DNA of 64,000 nucleotides, taken from Calothrix sp. NIES-4105 (lineage in GTDB: Bacteria; Cyanobacteriota; Cyanobacteriia; Cyanobacteriales; Nostocaceae). Under the pieces are notes generated by a model. That model saw only the letters and a list, made by a program, of their open reading frames with translations. It was not told the DNA's origin and made no database searches. Every line of letters starts with the position of its first letter. The first letter of the stretch is position 1. Below are positions 1 through 9,746 of this stretch, piece by piece. The stretch is from the NCBI RefSeq assembly GCF_002368415.1, contig NZ_AP018290.1:3361614-3425613 (forward strand), read 5' to 3'. A program made the translations under genes and the position numbers.

Positions 1-2
1 GT

Positions 3-1109
3 GAGTTTGTACGGCAATTTCCTCAGACAATTCTATTTACAGCCAAATGGCCTAAATTTGCTCGCGGCTACGAAGATTCATTTGCAGTTAAAGTAGTAGG
101 AAACCGCAAATTTTTAAAAGTCGGTTCTTCTACAACAGGGTACGGCGATACGCTGATGTTTCTATCTCCAAATATTATAGTACATTTAATCAAATTCAGA
201 CCTCACGTAATTTTTGCTGATGGTTTTTGTTTGTGGACTATTTTTGCCTTACTTCTAAAATTCTTATTTTGGTGGCGTATTGTTATTGTTTATGATGGTA
301 GCTCACCAAGTGTTGATTACAAAAATTCAAAATTTAGAACATTTTTGCGTCGATTAATGGCTAGATTTATTGACGGTTGCATCACAAATAATAATGCTGG
401 AAAAAATTATTTAGTCGATGTGTTAGGAATAAACAAAAATATAGTCTTTGCTCGACCATATTTAGTGCCCGATCTTAAGGCATTGCTACATAGTTCGCAA
501 TCGCAAAATAATATTATACAAAATATTACAACACAATCACACTACAAATATACACCAGTTTTTCTATATATTGGACAAATTATTCCTAGAAAAGGAGTAC
601 GTGAACTTCTAGAAGCTTGTTCGATTCTAAAAAATCAAGGTTATTTTAACTATATTCTTCTAATTGCTGGTGAAGGATGGCAGCAGCAGGAATTAGAAAA
701 ATTCAGTATTAGCCATAATTTAGAGAATAATATTAAATGGTTAGGACAAGTAGAGTATAGCGAGTTGGGAAGCTATTTAAAATATGCCGATGTTTTTATT
801 TTCCCCACCCATGAAGATGTCTGGGGAATGGCACTAACTGAAGCAATAGCTTTAGGTAAAGCTGTTATTTGTTCTATGCAGGCAGGTTCTTGCGAACTTG
901 TAGTGGAAGGTAAAAACGGTCACCTATTTAACTCAAAAAATCCGGGAAAGTTGGCAGAATTAATGAAGTATTTTATAGATAATCCAGAATTAGCTATATC
1001 AATGGGTCGCTATTCAGAACAATTAATGAGTCAACATACTCCACAAATAGCCGCAGAATTCCTTACTCAGGTTGTATATAGCGTTTCCCACTCTCGTGAG
1101 GTACAGTAG
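3..1109 (+). CDS. GT4-family glycosyltransferase, 5' end missing
   Basis: The reading frame is open back to base 3, so the gene begins outside the window; the first in-frame ATG (156) is internal. The visible C-terminal half has the GT-B nucleotide-sugar domain: a glycine-rich strand (YIGQIIPRKGVRELLEA) followed by an acidic pair in HEDVWGMALTEAIALGKAVI, matching the E-x7-E sugar-nucleotide motif of GT4 enzymes. It probably adds a sugar to a lipid-linked exopolysaccharide repeat unit at the inner face of the plasma membrane. The next glycosyltransferase starts 5 bases downstream, so the two are probably co-transcribed. Donor and acceptor cannot be deduced. Confidence 0.85.
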   Translation, partial: EFVRQFPQTILFTAKWPKFARGYEDSFAVKVVGNRKFLKVGSSTTGYGDTLMFLSPNIIVHLIKFRPHVIFADGFCLWTIFALLLKFLFWWRIVIVYDGSSPSVDYKNSKFRTFLRRLMARFIDGCITNNNAGKNYLVDVLGINKNIVFARPYLVPDLKALLHSSQSQNNIIQNITTQSHYKYTPVFLYIGQIIPRKGVRELLEACSILKNQGYFNYILLIAGEGWQQQELEKFSISHNLENNIKWLGQVEYSELGSYLKYADVFIFPTHEDVWGMALTEAIALGKAVICSMQAGSCELVVEGKNGHLFNSKNPGKLAELMKYFIDNPELAISMGRYSEQLMSQHTPQIAAEFLTQVVYSVSHSREVQ

Positions 1110-1114
1110 CAACT

Positions 1115-2248
1115 GTGAGTAAACCATCTGTTGTTATATTTAACAGCCATTTGCTTCCACCTTCTCAGACTTTCGTGCGTAATCTTGGAGAAAAACTGCA
1201 AAATTTTACTCCGTACTATGTAGGTTCGCGTTATGTTAAAGGATTAACTTTGCCCAAAGAAAAGACCTTAGTTGTTAATCAAGGAGACTTTCGGGGTAAA
1301 GCAGAGGAAAGCTTGTTCAAAATTTTCGGATTTGCGCCAAAGCTGTATCGAGAAGTAAAGCAGTTGAATCCAGTTTTAATCCACGCTCAATTTGGACTGA
1401 GTGCCTCGCTAGCACTACCTTTAGCACAAACATTAAAGCTTCCTTTACTCGTTCACTTTAGAGGTGCAGACGCTACACAACAAGAAGATTATGTCCGCTA
1501 CTCCTCTATCAACCACTGGGTTTACTATCACCGTTGTAAAAATCTCAAAGCTGAGGCACGGCTTTTCATTGCCGTCTCCAAATTTATTCGTGAAAAGCTT
1601 TTAGAACAAGGGTTTCCTAACGAAAAAATAATTGTCAATTATGACGGCATTGATACAAACAAATTTCAGCCAGATGCATTAGTATCCCGCGAGCCAGTAG
1701 TGCTTTTTGTCGGTCGTCTAGTTGAAAAAAAGGGGTGTAAGTACCTAATTCAGGCAATGGCTAAAGTACAGTCTGTTTTCCCTGATGTGGAATTAGTATT
1801 AATTGGCGATGGTCCGCTTCGCAAAAGCCTGGAAGAGCAAGCGTCAAAACTGCTTCATCGCTACCAATTTTTGGGAATACAACCGCCAGATGTTGTCCAA
1901 AGTTGGATGAATCGTGCTCAGTTACTTGTGGCATCAAGCGTTACCGCTACTAATGGAGATTCTGAGGGTTTACCTACTGTCATTGTTGAGGCTCAAGCAA
2001 TGGGATTACCAGTAGTAAGTACTATTCATGCTGGAATCCCAGAGGCGGTTATTCATGGAAAAACGGGTTTCTTGGCGCCAGAGCGTGATTTTGAAGGGCT
2101 TGCTAAATATATTTTGTGTTTATTAGAAGATTCAACTCTTTGGCAACTCTTTAGCTTTAAGGGGCAGGAACATATTCGAGCTAATTTTGACAGTTTTAAG
2201 CAAGCTAAAGTTTTAGAAAAGATTTATCAGGAAGTTTCTTTCTCTTAG
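1115..2248 (+). CDS. GT4-family glycosyltransferase
   Basis: A 377-residue GT-B fold enzyme starting at GTG 1115, five bases after the preceding stop. The N-terminal half carries LLVHFRGADAT, as in bacterial exopolysaccharide transferases of the colanic-acid WcaL type. The C-terminal half has FVGRLVEKKGCKYLIQA and DSEGLPTVIVEAQAMGLPVV, the GT4 donor-binding strand and E-x7-E region. It is likely a cytoplasmic, membrane-associated enzyme acting on an undecaprenyl-linked glycan. It is the last forward gene before the convergent reverse-strand cluster. Donor sugar is unknown; the WcaL comparison is motif level only. Confidence 0.88.
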   Translation: MSKPSVVIFNSHLLPPSQTFVRNLGEKLQNFTPYYVGSRYVKGLTLPKEKTLVVNQGDFRGKAEESLFKIFGFAPKLYREVKQLNPVLIHAQFGLSASLALPLAQTLKLPLLVHFRGADATQQEDYVRYSSINHWVYYHRCKNLKAEARLFIAVSKFIREKLLEQGFPNEKIIVNYDGIDTNKFQPDALVSREPVVLFVGRLVEKKGCKYLIQAMAKVQSVFPDVELVLIGDGPLRKSLEEQASKLLHRYQFLGIQPPDVVQSWMNRAQLLVASSVTATNGDSEGLPTVIVEAQAMGLPVVSTIHAGIPEAVIHGKTGFLAPERDFEGLAKYILCLLEDSTLWQLFSFKGQEHIRANFDSFKQAKVLEKIYQEVSFS

Positions 2249-2560
2249 AGGATGTTTGAAAAGTATCGCATTAAACTATAGCTTTAAAACCTCTCCCCTA
2301 ACCCCTCTCCTACAAGGCTACCGTGTACACACAAGTTTCTCTTTCTTCTTTTTCTTCTCTTTCTTTGTGTCCTTCGTGTTCTTTGTGGTTTATCTCTTTA
2401 AGGAACCACGAAGGCACAAAGGACACAAAGGAGGGAAAGAAAGGGCTTATTAAAGATGTGTGTACACCGTAGCTCCTACAAGGAGAGGGGAATAGATATA
2501 CTCCCCCTTCCCTATACCGGGAAGGGTGTTGGGGAGTTAGGTTCACTCGTAGCGTTTTTC
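2249..2560. repeat. Nested miniature elements between convergent genes
   Basis: This 312-bp gap has no convincing gene. A 155-bp palindromic element (2318-2472) has 16-bp terminal inverted repeats (CTACCGTGTACACACA; one mismatch) and an inner palindrome built from CTTTGTGTCCTTCGTG-type sequence. It is flanked by identical 11-bp direct repeats, CTCCTACAAGG, at 2307-2317 and 2473-2483, which look like a target-site duplication. The host sequence is itself an older palindrome with CTCCCCTAACCCCTCTCC-type arms. Its left end (AGGATGTTTGAAAAGT) recurs near 21630 and, inverted, near 21930. Confidence 0.75.
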
Positions 2561-4459
2561 CTACTTATAACCAACAAATAAAGGTATCAGACTACCGTTG
2601 CAGCCACTACTAGGACTACTACCTCGTTCAATAATTCTTGTATTGCTACCTTGTTTTTCGCTAATTAAAATATTGAAAGGATTGCGATTGAAATTGCATT
2701 CACTAATAGTTAGAGATAATGAAGAATTATCTATAGCGAACATCGGCGTTGTTTTGGGAGCAGCAGTAGAGTAAATAAACCCACCAGCGATTTCTGTTTT
2801 TCCACCCCCCTTAGTGTCTACAACGATACCATGTCGCTCAGTTTTAAGACCGAGTACCCAAAGTGTACCTTGATTGTTGACTATTTTCGTTCCAACATTT
2901 TCAGGATTTAACTGTCTAGCCCATACTTTTTGATTGTTAAAAGTCCAGGGTCCACCAACAACATCTTCAATGTATAGCTGACCTTTTCCTTTACTAGTAT
3001 AGCTTGCTTTAGTATTGGTGTTTGATAAGCCCATGCTGCTCAAAACCAAGGTTCTGCTCGAGTCGTGTACAATACCGCCTCCCAGCCCATCAAAACGTTC
3101 GATGACAACCACGGGTGAACGACCATCGATAAACTGAAAAACTCCTTTACCTGAAATATTGGCTTCTAAACCAATGATTCTTCTAATATTACCCCGGATG
3201 AAAATTGGGCGGCTAATTTTATATCTGCCATTCGGGAAATATAGGGTAGTTTTACCCGAATCAATAGCAGCTTGAATTGCTACGCTGTCATCCTGATTAT
3301 CACTTGGTTTGGCGCCAAATTGGGTTGGGCTAACCCATTGACTCAAAGGGTCCCAAGCTACTTCCGGTGTCTCCTGTATCGGTAGATTTAATGTTTTCTG
3401 TGAATTCTTAAATAAGCTGATAACCGGATGGGAGACAAATTCTTTAACCGAACTAGATGCAACACTTTGGCGAGAACCTCGGTTATTTTGAATAGCAGTT
3501 CCATAGCCTGATGTAGTAATATTACGGGCTAACAGAGATGAACCGTTAATTATTGCCTTCTCTTGAGATGATCTGCCAATCCGGGTTAAGTTGGCATCCA
3601 ATAGTGTCATCAAGCCGTACTTATTGTAGATCGCAGGAACAGAATTACGGCTGACTAAATTCCGAATGCTGACGACTTGACCTTCATTATAAAAGCCAAA
3701 TTTTCTTTGGTTTTGCAAGGTAATATTTTCAAAGGTTTGGCTATTTACTCTATGTCCCGTCCAAATACCAAGGTTAAAACCAATAACCTGTAAGTTTTTG
3801 ATTAAAACTGGACCAACCTCATCGGTATATCTCATGTCCAACCCAGCTACACCCTGACCGTCACCAGATTGAATATTGACGTTGCGTATACCACCTTGGT
3901 TACTTGCATTAAATTGGATACCAATCGCTCCTGGATTGTTGTTACCAATATCGACTGTTAAATTGCGAATAGCATTGCGGAAACGCTGTGCTGGAACAGT
4001 TCCAGTCCAAAGCACAGCTTTTGGTTTAGCTGGGTTTGTAAAATCTCTAGTATTGTTTTTTAACTTAATAATTGTCTTAGTACTGTTCTGACCTTGCAGA
4101 ATTATCCTTTTTTCTCTAGATGCTTCAACACCTTTTGCCCATCTCAATTGGTCTGAAACCAAATAAGTACCGTTTGGTAGATAGATAATTTTATTTTTAT
4201 TAGGGTAATCATTTAACGCGCGTTGAATTGCTTCCGTATCGTCTGTAATTCCATCACCCTTAGCTAAATAAGGAGCATCTTTGACATTAATTACACCTCC
4301 ATCCTTTGGAAAAAGAATATTTTCGCTACTTGCACTTTTAAATGCTAGGGTAGGCGCCTTATTAAAAGACGGTATAGATTGCTGTATATTTATACTGATA
4401 GCAAAAAAAGCTACCAAACTGGCTATAGTTCCTATAGCCAGTAGAGGCATTTTATTCAT
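2561..4459 (-). CDS. Tandem pectate-lyase-3-type right-handed beta-helix protein
   Basis: The ATG at 4459 gives about 632 residues starting with a hydrophobic signal/anchor segment (LLAIGTIASLVAFFAISI). An upstream ATG at 4534 would overlap the neighbouring gene and is less likely. Two copies of the pectate-lyase-3 opening motif are visible: YLAKGDGITDDTEAIQRAL with a YLPNGTYLVS strand, and about 300 residues later FGAKPSDNQDDSVAIQAAI with YFPNGRYKIS. Each begins a beta-helix. Such proteins cut or bind polysaccharides outside the cytoplasm. At the end of a Wzx/Wzy cluster it may trim or hold the exopolysaccharide. No catalytic residues could be assigned, so a structural role is possible. Confidence 0.75.
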   Translation of the reverse strand: MNKMPLLAIGTIASLVAFFAISINIQQSIPSFNKAPTLAFKSASSENILFPKDGGVINVKDAPYLAKGDGITDDTEAIQRALNDYPNKNKIIYLPNGTYLVSDQLRWAKGVEASREKRIILQGQNSTKTIIKLKNNTRDFTNPAKPKAVLWTGTVPAQRFRNAIRNLTVDIGNNNPGAIGIQFNASNQGGIRNVNIQSGDGQGVAGLDMRYTDEVGPVLIKNLQVIGFNLGIWTGHRVNSQTFENITLQNQRKFGFYNEGQVVSIRNLVSRNSVPAIYNKYGLMTLLDANLTRIGRSSQEKAIINGSSLLARNITTSGYGTAIQNNRGSRQSVASSSVKEFVSHPVISLFKNSQKTLNLPIQETPEVAWDPLSQWVSPTQFGAKPSDNQDDSVAIQAAIDSGKTTLYFPNGRYKISRPIFIRGNIRRIIGLEANISGKGVFQFIDGRSPVVVIERFDGLGGGIVHDSSRTLVLSSMGLSNTNTKASYTSKGKGQLYIEDVVGGPWTFNNQKVWARQLNPENVGTKIVNNQGTLWVLGLKTERHGIVVDTKGGGKTEIAGGFIYSTAAPKTTPMFAIDNSSLSLTISECNFNRNPFNILISEKQGSNTRIIERGSSPSSGCNGSLIPLFVGYK

Positions 4460-4499
4460 AACTAAATAGAGAAATAGTGATAAATTGTGGGGGAGTATT

Positions 4500-5885
4500 T
4501 CAGCCCGGTTCCAAGGAATGGTTATGATCTGCATTTACGTATAGGGAGCGCTCTTTGAAAGCCTTGGCAATTCGGCGTTCCTGCCATTGCAAACCAATTA
4601 AACCAGTGACAAAGAGCATATAGGCTGGCTCTTCCATTTGAGAGAAGATGAAACCGTTAACTACCACATTGAGTATTAAAAACTTGGAAAAGTTATCTAG
4701 GCAAAGCCGATGCCAAACTATAAACAAGATATATAGATAAGCCCCTAGACCTAATAATCCTGAATCTCCCCAAATGCCTGCCCAGCCAAACAATGGAGAA
4801 AACATACTAGAAGCAGGACCTAGCCAACTAGCCGACACTGCATCCCAGGTTTCCTGACTGACAGGATGAATAGTGGCGCCTAATGGTGCTAATAAACCCG
4901 AGTATTTTGGCAACATCCACCCTCCTAGTCGTCCAACTGTGTGTCCGGGACCAAGACCGAATAACCAATTTAAGGGTGATTTGTAGTGACTTATAATCAG
5001 GCGAATTGATGCTGTCTTAAGTAGGGTCGCTTCACCATTAGGACCATAAATCTCTGGTCTATTCCAAGTGTTGAAAGCGCGAAATAATTCTAAGTTTTGC
5101 GTACACCATATTAATATCCAAACAACCAGAATTGCCGCGATTACATACTGTATAGTTTTTCCAACATCTTTTACGTTCATCAAAATTAAAAGAAACCAAG
5201 ATACCAAACATACCAGAAGCACCTGCTTGGCATCAGCGAATAAAAGTTGAAGAAAAGCAGCAAAAAAAATAGAAACTCGCAGCCACATCGGAGATTTTTT
5301 TTCACTGATGAGATAATATATCCCAAAAGATATTGAAACGGAAGCACCTACGACGTGGCCACTTCCCGACAGATAAAAAACACCTTGGATATTATCGGCA
5401 GGAACTAACATTGTAGTTAGTTTAAGAATGCCAACGCTTAAGAGCAACTGCTGGAAAAGAGCCAAAAAAATGTGAAAACAGGAAAACCTTATGAACCACT
5501 TTCTCAATCGCGTAAAACTTGTCTGAGCCATAGGCAGACAAATTATTGCCAGCAGAAACATAAAAGGTTCAAAAAGTAACAAAAACTGCAATATAACATT
5601 GATAACTCCGGCACGATTAACTAGTGCGCTGGCAGTTATAACTCCTAGTAGAATTATTAGACTAGACAGAAGCGCCTTTGATATTGAAATTTGATTATAA
5701 TTTTTGGTTCGCGTTTTAAATATTGCTTGTGCGCTTGCAAAGGGAACTGTAGCAAAGTGAGCAAAGTTAATGATTGCTGGGAAACCTGCTGTTTCTAGCA
5801 GGCGCGATAAAAAGACAGTTGCAAACGCGATTAAAAGCAGCGTTGTGCTTTTAATCAATCCTTGATTTTTCTTAAAGTTTGACAC
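4500..5885 (-). CDS. O-antigen polymerase/ligase-like polytopic membrane protein (Wzy-like)
   Basis: This 461-residue protein is dominated by about ten or more hydrophobic segments with a larger polar loop near residues 280-370 (GLGPGHTVGRLGG region), the layout of Wzy polymerases and O-antigen ligases (Wzy_C superfamily). In a cluster with a Wzx flippase, a Wzc-like protein nearby and many glycosyltransferases, it is the best candidate for the periplasmic polymerase that joins repeat units. These families are poorly conserved, so assignment rests on topology and context. The next gene in the same direction begins just past its stop. Confidence 0.7.
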   Translation of the reverse strand: MSNFKKNQGLIKSTTLLLIAFATVFLSRLLETAGFPAIINFAHFATVPFASAQAIFKTRTKNYNQISISKALLSSLIILLGVITASALVNRAGVINVILQFLLLFEPFMFLLAIICLPMAQTSFTRLRKWFIRFSCFHIFLALFQQLLLSVGILKLTTMLVPADNIQGVFYLSGSGHVVGASVSISFGIYYLISEKKSPMWLRVSIFFAAFLQLLFADAKQVLLVCLVSWFLLILMNVKDVGKTIQYVIAAILVVWILIWCTQNLELFRAFNTWNRPEIYGPNGEATLLKTASIRLIISHYKSPLNWLFGLGPGHTVGRLGGWMLPKYSGLLAPLGATIHPVSQETWDAVSASWLGPASSMFSPLFGWAGIWGDSGLLGLGAYLYILFIVWHRLCLDNFSKFLILNVVVNGFIFSQMEEPAYMLFVTGLIGLQWQERRIAKAFKERSLYVNADHNHSLEPG

Positions 5886-5970
5886 TTATTGATTCCTGCA
5901 TTCGCGTAGCTATTCACAAATGTGTTATAAACCTAAATTCTAGCTATTATAAACAGTTAATTTGATTATT

Positions 5971-7134
5971 TTAGGCAGATCGAACTTGGGTATAAATTTC
6001 CATCAATCGCTGGTAGTTATTCTTGGCAGTGTACTTGGTTTCATACTCCGCGCGCGCTTCTTGGCGCATTTGGGCAAGCTCCGTGGGATGTGATACAGCC
6101 CACTCTACCTGAGCGGCTAACTTTTCTGAGTCACCAGGGGGGAAAAGGAGTCCAGTTCGACCAGAATCTATTAGCTCGGCGATGGCGCCGATATTCGCAG
6201 CAATGACAGGTGTTCCTTTGGCAAATGCTTCTACAGCAACCCTACCAAAAGTTTCATACCATTTTGATGGGAAGATTAAAAACATCGCTTCTCCCATTAA
6301 AGTATAAACTTCTTTCATCGGTCTGCGTCCCAGCCATTCAACTTGAGGAAGTCGTTTTGTCGCTGACTCCACCTCAGCAGCAAGAGGACCCTCCCCAACA
6401 ATTTTTAGGGGGATGTGTCCACCCAGATGTTCCCAAGCTGCAAGTAGGGTGTCTAAACCCTTTTCAACAGAAAGTCTGCCCACGAAGAGGGCATAGCCAC
6501 CACTTCCAGAGCCAAGACCAGGATCGGGATGGACAAAATTGGGCTTAACCACAATCTTTTCTGCTGGGAATCCCCCTTCGATAAACTTTTGACGGGCGAA
6601 CTCGGTTAAGGCGATATAAATATCCACCATTTTCGTCCAGGTACGTAGAGTACGGTGTAACGTGAGCATGGTTGCTACTGTTGCGCTGGCAGCTTGACTT
6701 TCTCGATAACAACCATGTACTACACCGGGCAAGGGAACAAACTTGCCCACACAGTCTTCACAAACCTGCCCATCTCGAAAAAACAGACCATTGGGACACA
6801 GCAAGCGGTAATTTCGCAATGTCTGTACTACAGGCACTCCTTTAGCTTTAGCTGCATAATAAATCGAGGGAGAAATTAAAGGAAAAAAATTCTGTACGTG
6901 AATAAGGTCGTGAGTTTGCTTATTAAGTTGCTTTTTAACAGTTTGATATGCCTCTTGCGACCAAATCGTTCGGGATGCCACACGTAGGGAACTCATACTA
7001 GCAATGCGGTCGTTGTGTTCTTCATAAACTTCAACCTCATGCCCCATTTCCCTTAGCAGGCGTTCCTCGGCTTGGCGAGACTCATCCTCACCCCCACGAA
7101 TTTGATAGCAGTTATGTATACTGAGGATACGCAT
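5971..7134 (-). CDS. GT4-family glycosyltransferase with Cys-rich N-terminal insert
   Basis: A 387-residue GT-B enzyme. The N-terminal strand MRILSIHNCYQIRGGEDES is the acceptor-side glycine-rich motif. A cysteine cluster (CPNGLFF then CEDCVGK, residues about 113-129) is typical of a GT4 subgroup. The donor domain has ALFVGRLSVEKGLDTLLAA and PSKWYETFGRVAVEAFAKG, with the E-x7-E pair. It lies 25 bp downstream of the next GT4 gene (which starts at 8452) in the same transcriptional direction. It is likely a cytoplasmic exopolysaccharide assembly enzyme; substrate unknown. Confidence 0.88.
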   Translation of the reverse strand: MRILSIHNCYQIRGGEDESRQAEERLLREMGHEVEVYEEHNDRIASMSSLRVASRTIWSQEAYQTVKKQLNKQTHDLIHVQNFFPLISPSIYYAAKAKGVPVVQTLRNYRLLCPNGLFFRDGQVCEDCVGKFVPLPGVVHGCYRESQAASATVATMLTLHRTLRTWTKMVDIYIALTEFARQKFIEGGFPAEKIVVKPNFVHPDPGLGSGSGGYALFVGRLSVEKGLDTLLAAWEHLGGHIPLKIVGEGPLAAEVESATKRLPQVEWLGRRPMKEVYTLMGEAMFLIFPSKWYETFGRVAVEAFAKGTPVIAANIGAIAELIDSGRTGLLFPPGDSEKLAAQVEWAVSHPTELAQMRQEARAEYETKYTAKNNYQRLMEIYTQVRSA

Positions 7135-7159
7135 AATATAAACTTCCTTGGATGTTAAG

Positions 7160-8452
7160 TTAAGTCCTAGCTTGAGCGAGAACTTCTTTATAAAGCCGAG
7201 TCAAGAATTGCCCTTTAAATTCCCAACTGTAAGATTCTCTGACTCGCTTCCTACCTGCCTCTCCCATACGTAGCCTTAGCTCTGGATTGGTTGCGAGCTT
7301 TGACATAGCCTCAGCTATACCGCTGGCTGCCTGTTCAGGAGTTTTGGCAGGGATTTTAAAGCCAGTTTCCTGAGTTATCTGGATTGCTGGTCCTCCTAAG
7401 TCTAAACAAATTACTGGGCGCCCTGCTGCCATACCTTCTAAGCATACTGTTGGTGAAAAGTCATGGAGGCTGGGGTGAATTAAAGCACAGCATTGCTCTA
7501 ATTTGTCTAAAGCCTCTTCACGAGGTAGCACCCCAAAAAAACGTACTCGGTCAGCAATATTTAGCTTGCTTGCTAAAGCTTCTAATCGCTGTCGTTCGGG
7601 TCCGTCTCCGACAACCCAATACTCACTCCCTTCCAAATTTGCCTCAGCAAAGGCGCGTAAGCCTAGGTGGAATCCTTTCCAATGAAGCAAACGACCCATG
7701 CTGATAAATCGTACAGGAGTCTCCACTGATGAAACAGCTAACTTTTCAAACCTTGCAAGCTCTTGTTGATTAATCCCAGTTTGCCCAACTATAGTTTCAA
7801 TTCGTTTGGTACCCAAGGCACTCAAACAAGCAGAAGTTTCTGGAGTTGCCACTATAGCTACCGCACTTCGTCGAGCAGTTACGTAAACAAACGGATCTCG
7901 CTCTCCTATCCAACGGCTCAAGTCCCGCAAGGTTTCGTAAGCTTTACCACTCAAACTGAAGTCACTCCGGAAGCTCGACGGCGCCACTTCTCCACCTCCG
8001 ACTGGTCCCCAAACAAAGGGTATCGGTAAAAAAGAAAGAAACGACGGAGCGCAGTACCTGCCGTAAGTTACATGGTGTACTAAGTTGAAACTATTTTTTT
8101 GATGAAGTTTTCGAGCTATTAAATAGGCGCCAATCTGCCAGAGATAGTAATGAAGATGTACTCCCCTTTCCCCTTTTTTCCACCATCTAGCCCAGTAAGG
8201 TAGGTCGTAGTATACAAACTGGAGTCCAGGAATTGGATTTTTGGCAAGCTCAGTCTCGATACTTGAGCGATTTTCAGTGCGAGTGATCACCCATACCTCT
8301 TTACAGTGCTTTACCAGTTCCTGAGCCATATTCCAGCCCACTCCTGGCTCAGAACCTTTGTCTGGTCTACAAGCGTAAGCGGATATTAGAACTTTGGAAC
8401 TTTCCAAATTATTACTATTACTACTATTATTGTGTATTTGCTCAACTATCAT
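7160..8452 (-). CDS. GT4-family glycosyltransferase
   Basis: A 430-residue GT4 enzyme. The N-terminal domain has LISAYACRPDKGSEPGVGWN, a glycine-containing acceptor loop seen in many cyanobacterial and proteobacterial GT4 proteins. The C-terminal domain has FISMGRLLHWKGFHLGLRA and HPSLHDFSPTVCLEGMAAG with the paired acidic residues. The first 18 residues are polar (Asn/Ser rich) and may be an extension. It is part of the reverse-strand exopolysaccharide operon with 20-30 bp gaps on both sides. Substrate specificity cannot be read from the sequence. Confidence 0.87.
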   Translation of the reverse strand: MIVEQIHNNSSNSNNLESSKVLISAYACRPDKGSEPGVGWNMAQELVKHCKEVWVITRTENRSSIETELAKNPIPGLQFVYYDLPYWARWWKKGERGVHLHYYLWQIGAYLIARKLHQKNSFNLVHHVTYGRYCAPSFLSFLPIPFVWGPVGGGEVAPSSFRSDFSLSGKAYETLRDLSRWIGERDPFVYVTARRSAVAIVATPETSACLSALGTKRIETIVGQTGINQQELARFEKLAVSSVETPVRFISMGRLLHWKGFHLGLRAFAEANLEGSEYWVVGDGPERQRLEALASKLNIADRVRFFGVLPREEALDKLEQCCALIHPSLHDFSPTVCLEGMAAGRPVICLDLGGPAIQITQETGFKIPAKTPEQAASGIAEAMSKLATNPELRLRMGEAGRKRVRESYSWEFKGQFLTRLYKEVLAQART

Positions 8453-8480
8453 GTTTAGGTTGCCTCAATTATTAGTCCGC

Positions 8481-9638
8481 TTATAAATTCATTAGTAAAT
8501 TTTTTACGGTTTGTCCGGCTGTCGTCCAGTTAAGACGTGATTCATATTCATGAAAACTAGAAATAGCTAGCTTTTTGTATTCTGAGTAGTTCATAAATAA
8601 ATCTGAAATATATTTACAATACTCATTTATATTGGCATCTAAAGTAAATAACTTGCCATTAACGTTATCTGTTACTGCTGTGGGAATACCGCCAGCTTTG
8701 GTAGCTAAGGATGGAACTCCAAAGGAACTGGCTTCGCAAAAAACTACCCCGAAGCACTCTGCTCTTGAAGGTAAAATTAAGAAGTGTGAATTAGCCAGTA
8801 ATTGAGATATCTTTTTTTGCCCTTCAATAGTGGATTTACTAATAAAACCGAGATGCTTCACATAACTTGGAAGTGGTTCATCAATAATTGGTTCACAGCC
8901 AATGATGGTTAATTCCGTATTCAAACCTGACTGATTTAAAGCTTTAGTAACTTCAAAAGCAATATCCCCCCCTTTACGAAACCAGTCAACACCGAGAAAC
9001 AGCAAGTTGCACTTATTTGATGGTCTAGACTCAATCAAATCTTTAATTTCATCAAAGCTATAGTGATTTTCAAGGTTGGCGCCAAAAGGTACGACTTTGA
9101 CTTTAGAAGGATCAACGTTATAATCTTCAACAGCTGACCGAGCCGCCCACTCAGAGGCATAAATAGCTAATTGGCATTTCTGCAAGACAAGATTCTCCAC
9201 CAAGTGCCCATGTTTAGTTGTCTCTCTACAGAGATTACTGTAGTGGGGATAGAAATTTAACATAGCTGCGAAGGTAGAATCTGCCCAAAATACCTTTGGT
9301 TGATCGCATTCCAAGTAAGCTATAGGATTAGGTGTTATGCTAAACACAATATCTGTTTTTACTTCAGATAATTTTTGAGAAACTTGCTTTGCATATTCTT
9401 TCAAAATTATCGGATCAGGGTCTTTAAGATATCTTTTTCTGTTAAAAAACTCATTATAATGACGCTTGCTTTTACGCACAGCTTTCAAAAACAACTTATC
9501 CTTTAACGGTCCAATATACTCAAGAGGAATGGATTGCTGCTTGAGTGTTTGAGCAATATAATAAGAGAGGCCAGACCAATTCTTTATTTCTAATGGATTA
9601 TAATTTGTAACGTAAGCTAGATTCATAGTTTTGTTCAT
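8481..9638 (-). CDS. GT4-family glycosyltransferase
   Basis: A 385-residue protein with a GT-B donor domain: NLLFLGVDWFRKGGDIAFEV (strand-loop with the conserved Arg/Lys) and LPSRAECFGVVFCEASSFGV (E-x7-E equivalent). The start could equally be the Met four codons in (9626). The N-terminal domain is more divergent than in its neighbours, and local sequence is AT-richer. It belongs to the same reverse-strand exopolysaccharide cluster. Acceptor and donor are unknown. Confidence 0.85.
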   Translation of the reverse strand: MNKTMNLAYVTNYNPLEIKNWSGLSYYIAQTLKQQSIPLEYIGPLKDKLFLKAVRKSKRHYNEFFNRKRYLKDPDPIILKEYAKQVSQKLSEVKTDIVFSITPNPIAYLECDQPKVFWADSTFAAMLNFYPHYSNLCRETTKHGHLVENLVLQKCQLAIYASEWAARSAVEDYNVDPSKVKVVPFGANLENHYSFDEIKDLIESRPSNKCNLLFLGVDWFRKGGDIAFEVTKALNQSGLNTELTIIGCEPIIDEPLPSYVKHLGFISKSTIEGQKKISQLLANSHFLILPSRAECFGVVFCEASSFGVPSLATKAGGIPTAVTDNVNGKLFTLDANINEYCKYISDLFMNYSEYKKLAISSFHEYESRLNWTTAGQTVKNLLMNL

Positions 9639-9746
9639 CCCGCTAAATTTAAAACGTCAACTTAATCAACAATACATAGATAATTAAAATGCTCAATGAT
9701 TATGTTTAAGTTGCCTCAGTTGTTAGTCTTATTAAAAAAATTTCCT

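Noticed and set aside
2256-2546. Short open frames on both strands after the second glycosyltransferase
   Set aside because: They consist of palindromic repeat-element sequence; the Phe/Val-rich and Lys/His-rich products are artefacts of the inverted repeat.
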